From Corylus avellana (taxonomy: Eukaryota > Streptophyta > Magnoliopsida > Fagales > Betulaceae), in NCBI RefSeq assembly GCF_901000735.1, contig NC_081547.1:13366091-13430090 (forward strand): 64,000 bases of DNA, in the 5' to 3' direction. Below the pieces are notes generated by a model, which had not been told where the DNA came from, did no database searches, and saw nothing but the letters and a program-made list of their open reading frames with translations. Shown here piece by piece: positions 10,269 to 21,240 of the stretch. The stretch's first letter is position 1; every line of letters starts with the position of its first letter. The translations under genes and the position numbers were made by a program.

Positions 10269-10560
10269 TTAGAGCTTTTAGATGAGCAAAAAGAGACCAT
10301 CGAGGTAGAAAAACCTCTTGAGTATTCTTCTCATGTTATTCCAGTTCATGATTCCCTTCCAGATGAGAAAATGATTGAGAATACTCAGAGTGATCTACCC
10401 CGATATGTGGACATTTGGAATCACCCAACGGTAGGAGAAATTCATTCTCTTTGGTCTAAGAGAAGAAAAGACTGGTGCTTCAAGTTTAAACTAAAGGGCG
10501 ACTTCAATCTTGCTGAAGATGTTAAACTTAGCTCTGATGGGAGGAAACCCATATCATATC
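10269..10560 (+). pseudogene. Element A C-terminal polyprotein tail after pol deletion
   Basis: Read-through frames contain VIPVHDSLPDEKMIENTQSD, DIWNHPTVGEIHSLWSKRRK and AEDVKLSSDGRKP. Element B has the same tail (25950-26160), and C ends similarly (AEDCKLSAYGRHS at 57652). A and B therefore share a deletion that joins the protease or gag end to the 3' end of the polyprotein, so both descend from a common pol-less ancestor or mechanism. Confidence 0.65.
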
Positions 10561-11911
10561 ATATCCTTTTTACTTTCTATTTTATTTTTTTTCTATTGGT
10601 TATTTTTATTTCTTTTTGTTTTCCTTTGTTATTTTAGTAGTTGTTTTTCAGGGACAAGTGTGCTTACATTCAAGTTTGGGGGTATGCTATGAGCCATACT
10701 TGTTCCAGCCAGTTTTCCCATCTCCCTGGTAAGATTTTTCCATGTTATCTACACATTGAAGGCAATGTGTAATTTTAAGTTTGGGGGTATGGGCGACAAT
10801 TTACAGACACTTTTGTCCCTTTTTTTTTTTTTTTTTTATAAGTTTTGAAAAATGCATGTTCATGTTTGTCTTGAGACTTTGGTTGATCTGAAAAATTATG
10901 ATTTGATTTTCATTGGTGAGTTTAAAATTTCGAACACTTGACCTGATGATAGAGTTTCTAAGCTTGGTTATTTACTTTAGGCAATTGAGAATTCACCTGT
11001 TTGATTTAATTTGACACAAGCACACTAGCATATCATTTGTGAGGTATGACATGTGAGCTAGATGTGTATGTTTTCAATGTCTTGAGTAAAGCTGGATGAC
11101 TTGTTGGATGAATACTTTGGCATATAAAAGAAGAAAAGAAAAGAAATTAATCAGTGAGAGATTTTCACTAAGTAACTGGACCTCTTGCCTCATTAAGCAA
11201 TGAGTGTTCGCGTTAAAAGGTGAGAATTTTGATTTGGTTAAGTGTCATGGCTAGTTTAGTTTCGTAGCCCTTTTTGCTCGAGTTAGTAAGTCCTTAGGGG
11301 TGTCTTTATACCTAATGCCCTAAAACCATCATGTTTGCGAGTCATTGGCTAAATGCTTGTTAAATGGGTCAATTAGAAAGCTTAAGGGAACTAAACATTG
11401 CAGAGCCTGACCAAAAAGAAATAAAAGAAAGTTATGCCTTGGTTATTTATTCCAATTGGAATCTCAGTGAACTTTGAGATATTGAGACATTGCACATTTG
11501 AAATAATTAGAAGCTTCATATTTATGTGCTAGTTCACCTTACATTGTTTTGAACTTGTGATGCCTTAGCCTGTCTTTTGTAAGTGATTAGACTTTGGAAT
11601 TCCAATTTATTTTGAAGAAGAAGTTTATCTTTTTAAGCTTACTAATGAATGAAAATCATGGTTTTGAGTGATACCTTAATCTTTTGGATAATATGAACTT
11701 TACATAATGTTTGTAGGTAACATTTCTGTTAAACCCTCACGAGACTTCACTCGTCCTACTAGGGATGCCAAGTGATTTAAAAGGCTTGTTGTATATGCTA
11801 AATGCAATCGTGTTTCCTACGAAAGTGGAAATAGAGTCGTTTTTGTTTTATGTTCTTTTTGTTTTTAGTTTCGTATTGCTAAGGGACTAGCAATATGTAA
11901 GTTTGGATGTG
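10561..11911 (+). other. Element A 3' non-coding module with PPT-like motifs
   Basis: No reading frame is supported, yet about 1.3 kb is recognisably shared with B (26160-27531) and C (57660-59054). Landmarks are AAGTTTGGG at 10672, a stem ACATTG/CAATGT (10753-10768), AAGTTTGGGGGT at 10777, AAGTAACTGGACCTCTTGCC at about 11169, the stem ACGAG/CTCGT (11739-11754) and a third motif, AAGTTTGGATGTG, abutting the LTR at 11899. The last is the expected plus-strand primer (polypurine) position. Confidence 0.75.
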
Positions 11912-13264
11912 TGATAAGAGCTAAAATATACATATTTGAGCTCTTTAATTTACTTATGTTAGTCTCTTAGTCTTGTTATTGTGTGATGCTTTGTTTTGTT
12001 TTTGTGTTTTCATGTAGTTTTTAGGTTTTTGAAGAAAATGAAGCGTTTTTGGAAACTTTCGAGCCAAAAAGGCCTTTTTGGCAAAATCTAGAGCCTTGGG
12101 ATCGATCACATGCACAAGAGCAAGGATCGATCAGCTCTCAAACGTACAATCAGCCAGGCTCAAGCGCACTACACTCGAGCACATCATGGCTAGGATTGAG
12201 CGCAGCCATCCGATCGAGCGCACCAACTTGGGATCGAGCACACTCGAGTGCCCAGATGCGGCAGAAGACCTTTTTCACTTTAGATTGGGTTTTTAGTCTC
12301 TTTTTTGGATTAGGAGACTGACCTATGGTTTTATTAGGATTTCTAGGACTTCTAGGGTTTTCCTAAGCCTATAAATAGACCTCTAAACATTGAGAAAAAA
12401 TAGACACAATCTTGGAGAGAAGAATTGGAAGCTACTTCATGAAGCGGTTTCAGGTTTTTCCTTTTCCTTTTTATTTTTTTGTTAGGATGATTAGCATCTA
12501 ACGCATGTGTAGCTAAACGTTTTGTTAGGGGCTAGATTCAAGCCCTAATCATGTCTGTTTAGGATTTCAATATTGGCACATTTGTGACAATCATATTTTG
12601 GTATATTTAAATTGATTATTTTATGGTTAATTGAATTCCTCATATGAATGTGCCTCATCATCGTATTTATGTGTTTGGACGTGTTATTTAAGTCAATTTG
12701 GATGACCGAGTCCTGGGCTTAATAAAGTGACAAAAGAATCTCATCACGGGTTCTTGAGGTAATTAACATGGAGAATCGGAAGTAGATACCATGCCCTAGG
12801 CTTCATGTGTTTGTCGATTTTCATAGATTTATGCTTTCTTAAAGAACAACTTAGTAGATACCATGTTAAATCCTTAAGAAAAAAAAAAAGAATTAGAGTA
12901 AATATCATACCTAATTCGTTGCTTAGAGAGATCAATAGCTTAAGGAGTAGATATCATGCTCTTAGGTTGGCAAGCATTAAATATACCGGTATGATTGAAA
13001 CATTGGCATATTGTTATCTTAATTAGTCTGATTTGTGGTAGATGTCAAAACCCTAACACTTTTGTTAACCTTTTCGTTCTTTATTATTTTATTTTGTGAA
13101 AATTCTGTTATTTTATTTTGGAAAATCAATTGTAAACAAAATCACCAATCCTCGTGGGAATGATCTCGTATTTGCGTACTATACTATCGTTTTGATCTTA
13201 TGCACTTGCGAGTAAAACGTAGCGAATATTCGCTTATTAATTTAGGTGGGTATTTGTCACAACA
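11912..13264 (+). mobile_element. 3' LTR of element A
   Basis: 1353 bp, from TGATAAGAGCTAAAATATAC to TTTGTCACAACA. It has a TATA box at 12370, the GATCGA/GAGCGC motif cluster at 12107-12250 and the AGTAGATACCATG blocks at 12780-12960. The outer flanks of the element (GGGTG before 4785, ACTAC after 13264) do not match, so no target-site duplication survives. That agrees with the upstream LTR being borrowed from another copy. Confidence 0.88.
12370..12378 (+). promoter_or_regulatory. TATA box of the element A 3' LTR
   Basis: TATAAATAG in the context CCTAAGCCTATAAATAGACC, at the same place as in the sister LTRs. Confidence 0.7.
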
Positions 13265-14123
13265 ACTACCGAGAGAAAGAGAGAGGGAGAGGCTTAGGGT
13301 GTTGTTGCTGATGGGCTGTGGCTGTTGCTGCTGGGTGGACGGCAGTCGGAAGCTATAGGGGGAGGGAGGAAAAATTTTTGGGGTGAACTGAGAGCACCGC
13401 CACTCCAAATATTTGTCTACTTTAATGAAATATTATTTTTTGTTGATTGTTAATCGGTTCAAACAAACTATCATAAAGAGTGATATTTTGCAATAAATTT
13501 GCACAACAAAAAACTAAGTGCAATTCATCTCAATTCATGAAACCAAATTGAATTTCTACACACTTAATTTCTAAACATTTAATGCCAAAGAGTAGACAAA
13601 CAAACAAAAACATTGTCGTTGTGTTTTGCATCATAGAAATGGACAACGTGGAAGACCCTGTTCATTTTTTTTTTTTTTTTCTTAACATCGATAGAAATTA
13701 CCTAAACACAAATAACACACAATAGATGTTTCCTAAATTAGCAGTCAGATTGGTTGTATTTCCAAAAAAAAAAAAAAAGTGGGCATTAGAAATTAGCTAA
13801 ACGATGGGCATTCCTAAACAGAGGTTTCTCTCTTTAGTGGTACTGTTTGTTAATCTAATTGAGGTTTCAAAAACAGAATTCGAAAGAAACTCAGCAACTC
13901 ATATGACAATCCACGGAGGTATAAGTGGCATTCATATAGGAAAGGCAAATATCATGAATTGTCAAGATGACACAGTTGCACTCAAACATGAGAGGAAGTA
14001 TTGCTCAAAAACGTCTATCAAGTATCGCAGGCCACCCCAACACCTTTTGGGTGGCCGTGAGCCACCCTGTTGGGGGGTTTGGGGTGGCCTGTGAGCCACC
14101 CCTAATCCCCTCAGGGGCTTGCA
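13265..14123. other. Unassigned sequence between elements; no gene supported
   Basis: Begins with a purine-rich GAGAGAAAGAGAGAGGGAGA stretch right after the LTR. A short frame at 13804-14000 vaguely resembles a pectate-hydrolase beta-helix segment (SGIHIGKANIMNC) but is too weak to call. From 14024 to 14123 there are inverted GGCCACCC/GGGTGGCC motifs that continue at 14392-14460, on the other side of the solo LTR. Confidence 0.4.
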
Positions 14124-14391
14124 TGATAGAATCCATAATGCAGAAATATAAAATGAAAATAATAAACAAGAGAAGAATATAAAACGGAAATAATAAACAA
14201 AAGAAGAGAAATAGACACAAGATTAAGGTGGTTGGGCAATATGCCTACATCCACACACTAAAGCCCTATAACTACATCTTGCTTTTATTGAGTGATTTGA
14301 TAGTACATAGGAGGCCTCGTTATATAGAAGCCAAAGAAAGAGAGATTCTCATACAAAAGTAATATGGGACAAGCTCACATATTCTCTAACA
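14124..14391 (-). mobile_element. 268-bp solo LTR (minus strand)
   Basis: On the minus strand it runs from TGTTAGAGAATATGTGAGCT to GGATTCTATCA, with TG...CA ends. It contains a TATA box (CTTCTATATAACG at about 14320) and a poly-A signal (CAATAAAAGC at about 14280) in the right order. The flanks TTGCA (14119-14123) and TTCCA (14392-14396) match at 4 of 5 positions, as expected for an old 5-bp duplication. It splits the GGCCACCC-rich repeat. Short LTRs of this kind occur in copia and TRIM elements. No internal part remains. Confidence 0.8.
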
Positions 14392-14467
14392 TTCCAGCCA
14401 CCCTATGGTAGGCTTTGGGTGGCCAGTAGTGGCAACCCCACTGCTGGCCATCGTTTCAATTTTTTTT

Positions 14468-14727
14468 AGATTTAGGGGTAATTACCTTTTACTCCTATGA
14501 ATTACAGTGCCTTGGCACTTTTTCCCCATAAACTACCAACTATGACACTTACCCCATCAAACTACCATCTTATGACAAAAAGCCCACTTCCATCAGTCAA
14601 ATGAGTTAAAATTGACGGTCAATGGTCATGTGCAAGTTATGTGCCATTTTGAATTTTTTTTTCTTCCACTTTTGCTCTCATGAAAAGATATTTTCATGTG
14701 TTGGATTAGGGTTTAGGAGGGTATAAG
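14468..14727. mobile_element. Left arm of a foldback/MITE-like element split by CACTA-1
   Basis: Begins AGATTTAGGGGTAATTACCT. Its ~225-bp arm is the reverse complement of 29880-30109, for example ACCATCTTATGACAAAAAG here against CTTTTGTCATAAGATGGT there. Together the arms form a ~495-bp element with long inverted repeats. CACTA-1 inserted in its centre, leaving AAG on both sides. Confidence 0.88.
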
Positions 14728-14739
14728 CACTATAAAAAA

Positions 14740-15070
14740 ATGGATAGTTTTTTACGTGACAAACAGTAACCCAACTTTTGCCACGTCAATAATTATTGAC
14801 ATGGCAAAAGTGGCACGTGAAGAAATAGCAACGTGTCAATATTGACACCTTGGTAAATTTAAATTAAATTAAATTTTTACAAAATTAAATTTAAATAATT
14901 TAATATAGTGACGTGCTAAACTATAACACATCAATAAATATTGACGTGTCAAAATGGCACGTCAATAAATATTGATGTGTTATTTTAACACGTCAATAAC
15001 TTATTGAAGTGCATCATTTTTACACGTCAATATTTATTGATGTGTCATTCTTTTACACATTAAAAAAAAT
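14740..15070. repeat. CACTA-1 left subterminal repeats
   Basis: Many copies of a short motif (GACGTGTCA, CACGTCAATA and complements) in both orientations, separated by TATTTATTGA-like spacers, for example at 14775-14830 and 14930-15060. In CACTA elements such subterminal repeats bind the transposon-encoded protein. The same motif occurs at the right end and in CACTA-2. Confidence 0.82.
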
Positions 15071-15859
15071 AATAAAAATTGTGTTTTTTTTTTTAAAAAA
15101 AAAGAAATTAACAACTAATAAAAATTAATAACAAAATAATTAATGATTAACGATTAATAACAATTAATAACAAAAATTTGATAAAAAAAGTTATAACAAA
15201 AATTAACGATTAATAACAATTGGACATGCATGTAGATATTTAAATATCTTCCAGCCGATATAAAATAGTGTCAAGTATTTATAAACATTTAAAAGACACA
15301 TTAAATTTAATCTAGATTTCCTCCATACCGGTGTGTTGAATCATTCCTATCCATAACAATTAATAATTAATAACAAAATTTAATTGCTATGTGTTTAATG
15401 ATTATTGTAATTAATTTTATTGTTTCGTCCACATGCATTGATTTTGTACAACTTCGAATTTATATATATTAAGGTCTTTCACAATATACGAAAACTTCAC
15501 ATGCATTGATTATTTTTACTTCCAAATTAATCCTTTCATATATATATATATATATATGTATGTATAGCTAGTTAGGGTACGTATATATGTTAGTTGAAAT
15601 ACATAGCGAGCTTCGAACCTAGCTAGCTAGCTAGGTTTTATAAAACTTAACTACCAATTAAATAATTAAGTACGCTTATAATACCATATAGAATTAGCTG
15701 TGTTTTAATTATGGTAATTACTATAATTAAAAACTGGACTAATTATGGTAAGTTAACTAAATAATTAACTTAGAGTAATTATAGTAGCTTACCATAATTA
15801 ATTAGCTAGGTTATATATATATATATATGGTAATAATTAAGTTAGGTAACGAGTTTAAG
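15071..15859. other. AT-rich non-coding part of CACTA-1 with a MITE remnant
   Basis: No gene. It contains TAATTAATAACAA-type repeats, (TA)n runs at 15538-15556 and 15812-15828, and at 15225-15345 a degenerate copy of the small inverted-repeat element that is complete at 30382-30559 (shared AAAATAGTGTCAAGTATTTA and ATTTCCTCC). Confidence 0.5.
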
Positions 15860-15985
15860 TAATCAGCAATTTTATGACGTGCCACATGTGACACGTCAGA
15901 ATTTATTGACGTGTCACATGTGATGCGTCACATTTTTCTGACGTGCCACATTGGCATGTCAGTCCTTTTTTGACGTGCTACACAC
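15860..15985. repeat. Second ACGTCA/TGACGT repeat cluster of CACTA-1
   Basis: Tight alternation of GACGTGCCACATGTGACACG, GTCAGAATTTATTGACGTGT and TGACGTGCCACATTGGCATG, just upstream of the pyrimidine-rich leader of the transposase gene. The position suggests a promoter-proximal copy of the subterminal binding motif. Confidence 0.7.
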
Positions 15986-15989
15986 GCCA

Positions 15990-16184
15990 AGAATTTAGAT
16001 ATGGCCATGGATTCCCATGCCAGCTCATTTTCTTTCCTTTTCCCTCTTCTTTCTTCCTCCTCCCTCGTGCAGCTCGCATAACTCCTCCCTCTTCTCAACC
16101 ATTTTTTCACTGCCAGCCACCCATTCCTCTGCCGTCGCCACACATTTCCATCTCCGGCAACAGCTTCTCCGCCGGTCGATTGGG
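15990..16184 (+). promoter_or_regulatory. Putative 5' untranslated leader exon of the CACTA-1 transposase
   Basis: A C/T-rich stretch with TTTCCTTTTCCCTCTTC and CTCCTCCCTC, typical of plant 5' leaders. It ends CGATTGG|GTATATAT, a plausible splice donor. It lies ~1.2 kb upstream of the transposase ATG, whose own upstream sequence is a good acceptor. The exon and its ends are inferred. Confidence 0.45.
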
Positions 16185-17301
16185 TATATATATATATATA
16201 TCTTTTAAATTTATTTATGTGTTTATTTATTTATGATAATTAATTTGGATGCAAATATATGTTTTGTAAATTAATTTTATTTATGATAATTTGCAACGGA
16301 TCACCTCCTTTGTCTGCAGCTGCTCTTAGTTGAAGAAAGAATGTTTTAGACTGTTTGTGTGCTGGCTTTACTTTATGAATGATGAAACTTAAATAAAGAT
16401 GCGTTTGTTTTGACTACAACATTAATTAATGTTTTGTTTTGTTTTTCGTTTTTTTTTTTGGTATTCTTTTTATGTGGGAATTTTTGTCTGATTTTGTCAT
16501 GTTTCTCTCCTTTCTTTTTCTTTAATGTTGTTGTTGGAATAATGAGGGTGTACTGTGGGGGAGGTTTCGCTTTTTTGACCTGATGATGGCGATTGTCTTT
16601 TTCCTCTTGTTTTTCCCTGCTCATATGTATACGTACGTACCCTCCTTTCAGTGTTTCTCTATGGATCACTCACAAGCAGAGCAGGGTGAAGTTTTTGTTT
16701 GGATTATCATAAAGAAAAGATTTCATTGGCTAAAACTTCAACCCCCCTTTTGCAATTATTTTCTTCTCTGTAGTAACTTTCCCAAGATTGCTTGCAAAGC
16801 AATATGAAAAATTAATATTCCCTTTTTTGGGTCTAAATATTGGACGGCCTACGATTTTTCTTGTGTTTTTTGAACTCTTTTTTTGTAAATAATCCTGAAA
16901 GTTGGTAGAGATCAGGAGAGGGGGGAAAAAGAACAGAGTGAGAAGCGGTGTATGATTGATTTATTTTTCTTGGAAGGGAAATGACTTTTACTAATGCCAA
17001 AGGATTTCATTTAACCTAGATTTATTGTATTTATGGTCCCCATAATAAACCTAGGTAGATATTATAGAATAACCTTATAAAATAACCTAGTTAGAATTGT
17101 TTTGTTTAGGATCTCCACCAAAAATGCATTTAAATTTGGATTGAGTATTTTTTTTTTTTTTCAAGATTAATTAGATTAGGTAAATGTTAAAAATACACAC
17201 TTTGGTACTATCCCCATATATAACAAATGCATATCCATGAATACTGGATATATTTGTTTGTTAATTAACAGAGAGTTACATTTTCACATAAAAAATATAA
17301 A

Positions 17302-17339
<38 letters not shown>

Positions 17340-17414
17340 TTTATATTTTTATGTGGTTGAAATTAGGTTTATATTTTCTAAGTCTTATATATTTTTTTCT
17401 AATTTATGTACGTA
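16185..17414 (+). other. Putative leader intron of the CACTA-1 transposase
   Basis: AT-rich, without a coding frame. It is bounded by the GTATAT donor and by TTTATGTACGTAG|AGAAAA, where ATG follows 7 bp after the acceptor AG. It includes a hairpin around a (TA)n tract (17285-17355: CACATAAAAAATATAAACC and its complement). A long 5' leader intron would help expression, but this is inference only. Confidence 0.45.
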
Positions 17415-17421
17415 GAGAAAA

Positions 17422-19233
17422 ATGGACAAGAGTCGGATAACAAAGTGTAGGGGTACGAGGGAATACAGAGACAGGTGTAGATTGTTCGTGGAGTTTGCAG
17501 TTAGTAACTGTAGAACCCCTGATGGATTCATCTATTGCCCTTGTAAGATTTGTCGAGATAACTGTCACCACTCGCCAGGTTTCGTATTCGACCACTTGAC
17601 AAGGGGTAAAAGAATGATGCCGGAATACACACTCTAGTACTATCATGGTGAAAAGCATGTACAAGGTCTTAGTACAAGCTCTAATTCGAATCACCCAGCT
17701 GCAGATGCGTGTGCAAGTGCAAATCAGGGTGGAGACATGCATACAATGTTGCGTGATTTATTCGGCATGCACGAAGTCACGAAAGACAATTGTGAGCCTC
17801 AAATCGTGGTGCAAGGGGAAGAAATTGTGAACCAAGATGCCGTTGAAGGTGACGCACTAAAGTATTACGACCTTAAAAAGGCAGAGAAACCACTTCATAC
17901 TGGGACCAAACATAGCAAACTAAGTGCAACTGTACACCTGTACAGCTTGAAGTGTATTGGTGGACTTAGTAATGCGATATTGTCGTCTTTACTTGAGTTC
18001 ATCAATCAGTTGTTGCCTGCGAATGATGAAACTTTGCTAGTTAATACATATGAGGCGAAAAAGTTTCTACGGGACATGGGACTCAAGTATGAGAAGATTT
18101 TGGCGTGGTGTAATGACTGTATGTTATTCTGGAAGGGCAATAAGGAGTTGGATTCATGTACCATCTGTGGAAAATCTAAATGGAATGATGCAATCAATTT
18201 TGATGAGGATGATCAACCCATATCGTCGAGCAAAAAACGTCTGGCGAAGGTGTTGCGGTGGTTTCCACTCATACTACGACCACATAAGTTGTTTATGTCA
18301 GAGCATACTGCATCCTATATGAGGTGGCATTCAGAAGGCCGCACTAAGGACGACGCATTGAGGCATTCAGCCTACGGCGAAGCATGGAAGTCATTCGACA
18401 ATTTACGTCCGAAGCTTTCAGCAGACAGCAGGAATGTAAGGCTTGGACTAACCTCGGATGGATTTAATCTATTTGGCAACATGAGCACATCCCACAGCAC
18501 TTGGCCTGTAATGCTTGTACAGTACAACTTGCCTCCTTGGATGTGCATGAAACAGACCTCTTTCATACTATCCCTGATTATCCTAGGCCCAAGTTCACCT
18601 GGAATGGATATAGATGTATACCTTCAACCCTTAATTGAGGAATTACAAGAACTATAGAATGTAGGGGGTACACACATATGAAGTCTTAAAGAAAAATAAT
18701 TTTGTACTGCGAGCGCAGTTGATGTGAACAATTAATGATTTCCCAGCATACGCAGATTTGTCTGGATGGTCTACCAGGGGTGAGAAGGCATGTCCTTGCT
18801 GTATGCACTCGACAAAGTCCAAATGGTTAAAAGATGGCCATAAATGGTGTTTTATGGGGCACAGGCGATACTTGCCCATTGATCATCTATGGAGGCAGAA
18901 CAAAAGAACATTTGACGGCAACCAAGAACTAGAATGTTCCCTTAATGTGCCAAGTGGAGATGAAATCCTGAGCCAATTAGAAGGGGTCGTGTTTGGGGAT
19001 GAGAACGCTGGTAATGCAAGGCCGAATGATAAAGAAAAAGGAAAGAAGTGGAAGACAAATACTTATAATGTAGTGTGGAAAAAGAAAAATATTTTCTTTA
19101 GGTTGCCGTATTGGAAAGATAATTTATTGCAGCACAACCTTAATGTCATGCACATAAAGAAAAACGTGATGGACAACATACTTGGTACAATACTGGACAT
19201 TCTAGGGAAAACGAAGGACAACCTCTAAGCCTT
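17422..19233 (+). pseudogene. CACTA transposase tnp2 (TNPD-like), N-terminal and catalytic part
   Basis: Starts at ATG 17422 (MDKSRITKCRGTREYRDR). The first ~70 codons match the Transpos_assoc domain (VSNCRTPDGFIYCPCKICRD). Transposase family tnp2 follows: SLKCIGGLSNAILSSLLEFI, VRLGLTSDGFNLFGNMSTSH, YNLPPWMCMKQTSFILSLII, SSPGMDIDVYLQPLIEELQE, ADLSGWSTRGEKACPCCMHS and KDGHKWCFMGHRRYLPIDHL. Trp codons have become stops at 17635-17637, 18655-18657 and about 18726, and an extra G at about 18665 shifts the frame. The next domain, DUF4218, follows after a stop near 19228. The copy is inactive. Confidence 0.93.
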
Positions 19234-20096
19234 CACAGATTTGCAAGAAATAGGTTTGAGACGTACACTTTATCCCTACACTGGCGAGGATGGCAACAAG
19301 CTTCCCACACGATGTCCAAGGATGATAAAACACATTTTTTGAAAGTGCTACGAAATATAAGGGTGCCTGACAGATATGCCTTGAACATTTCCCGTTGTGT
19401 ACGATTGAAGGACCATGCGATATTGGGGTTAAAGAGTCATGACAGTCACATATTGATGCAATAGCTTCTACCTATTGCAGTGCGTGGATCACTTACAGGC
19501 AACGTGGTTAGACCTCTTATTGAGATGTTTGCATTCTGCAAAGGCCTATATTCAACAACATTGACACAAGAGGATATTGACCGACTACAGGGTGACGTTT
19601 GTATCACGTTGTGCAAGATGGAACAGGTTTCCCCCAGCTTTTTTACTAGTATGGTTCATGTGGTCATGCATCTTGTCCATGAATGCCGACTTGGTAGACC
19701 GGTACAGTATAGGTGCATGTATCCGGCAAAGAGGTAAAATTTGTTTACGGATAGTTGATTTTTATTTTTCACTCCAATACAAGACAATTACTAACTGAAC
19801 TAATTGATTGATCAATGTTCATATTTAGGAGCCTTAGAGTGTTCAAATCTAATGTGCGCAACAAAGCGGCTCCTGAGGGTTGCATTGTGGAGAGCAACAT
19901 GGCAACTGAGTTGGTGACGTTCTGTTCGAGATACTGAGATAACACACCAACATTTCACAATAGGATACAAAGGAATCTGGATAGTTTAAAAAGACATGGA
20001 ACACGAGTCCAACTCGACCGAATCACATTGACACAGATTCACCGGTATGTTATGTTCAACTCGGACGAGTTCCTTCAACTGTGGACGTAAGTCAAG
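19234..20096 (+). pseudogene. CACTA transposase, DUF4218 region
   Basis: Frames read DLQEIGLRRTLYPYTGEDGN, MIKHIF and then, in the open piece 19480-19737, GNVVRPLIEMFAFCKGLYST, CKMEQVSPSFFTSMVHVVMH and RPVQYRCMYP. This is the DUF4218 domain that follows tnp2 in plant CACTA transposases. An apparent intron (about 19738-19828) precedes SLRVFKSNVRNKAAPEGCIV and TELVTFCSRY. Several stops and frameshifts are present. Confidence 0.85.
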
Positions 20097-20389
20097 GACC
20101 TTCACTGGCATATGTATGTTCAATCAACTTGTACCATTAGTTTTGAATTATAATAAACTTAATTTCGAATTGAATGATGCACATGAATACGCTTAGGCGA
20201 TCATGCAATAGTGGGCGAACAATAGAAGATCAGTTGAAACCCCAACATTATAAGCCGTTCTACGAGTGGTACCGTGACTATGTAAGACTAATGTGATGTT
20301 TAACTAAAGAACTGTTGGAGTATATTTGCTTCTGGTTCAACTCAACTAAAGAAACTAACCTTACATTTTTTATTGTACGTAATATATTC

Positions 20390-20996
20390 ACAGGTCAATC
20401 GATCCAAGAAGGAACTTGGTGACAAATAGGTAATGCATTGTAGAGGGCCGAGGGAGTCAGCAGTTAGATACAATAGATATGTGGTTAACGGCAAGCTATT
20501 TCGCACTATTGCATATGATGCTGGAAAGAGGACTTAGAACAGTGGTGCATGTGTGCTAACTGTTGATGGCGAAACGTACTACGAAAAGTTAACGGAAATA
20601 CAAGAGATTGAGTACTACGACAGGACTAAGTACGTTATGTTCAAGTGTGATTAGGTGGACAACACAAGGGACAAGGGGTACAAGGTGGATGAGTATGACA
20701 TAATACTTGTCAACTTCAAAAACCTTGTCCAAAGGGGAGAGCTGATTTCTGATGAGTCGTATGTGTTAACTTCACAAGTTGACTAGGTATTTTACGTACA
20801 AGATGATAGGGCCCCAGATTGGGCTTGTGCTGTAAGGACTAAACCTAGAAACGTATATAACGTTGGTTAGGGTGAAGGGCCTCACAATGCATGTGTCAAC
20901 TACCACGAGTGTGAGCTGCTCCTATTGACTAGAAATATTGATCACAATCTGCAAGATTATATCGAATACGTCAGACCCGACTTAGATCCAAACTAA
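20390..20996 (+). pseudogene. CACTA transposase, DUF4216 C-terminal region
   Basis: Reads AVRYNRYVVNGKLFRTIAYD, TYYEKLTEIQEIEYYDRTKY, VDEYDIILVNFKNLVQRGEL and SYVLTSQVD*VFYVQDDRAP. This is the DUF4216 domain, normally the C-terminus of the same transposase or a tightly linked exon. It ends in YVRPDLDPN* at 20996. Trp codons replaced by stops (for example VD*VFYVQD) again mark decay. Confidence 0.85.
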
Positions 20997-21006
20997 GTGT
21001 ATGTGA

Positions 21007-21056
21007 TTGAATAAAAGTTGAATATATATATATATATATATTCAACTTTTATTCAA
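21007..21056. terminator. Perfect hairpin after the transposase gene
   Basis: The arms TTGAATAAAAGTTGAATATA and its exact complement enclose a short (TA)n loop, 11 bp after the transposase stop. It may help 3'-end formation or may be a decayed (TA)n insertion hot spot. The position is suggestive but the function is inferred. Confidence 0.4.
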
Positions 21057-21240
21057 TATATATATATAGATTGGTAGTTGTTCACTACACATTACATCAA
21101 CACAATTAATTAAGTTGTGCAATGGGTAAAATCTATTATATATCTTATTTTTAATATGTGAGTCATTTACATATAGTAGTAAATGTTTTATACATTGTAT
21201 ACGTAATTAATTGGGTGCGTGTTATTTTTCACAGGTTACC

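Noticed and set aside
10371..10692. Short hydrophobic frames after the protease of element A
   Set aside because: The hydrophobic part comes from poly-T-rich DNA. Only the VKLSSDGRKP tail has homologues in B and C.
13804..14000. Possible polygalacturonase fragment (SGIHIGKANIMNCQDDTVAL)
   Set aside because: Only a short, weak resemblance to the GIHIG...GDD pattern, and key residues are out of register. Not enough to call a host pseudogene.
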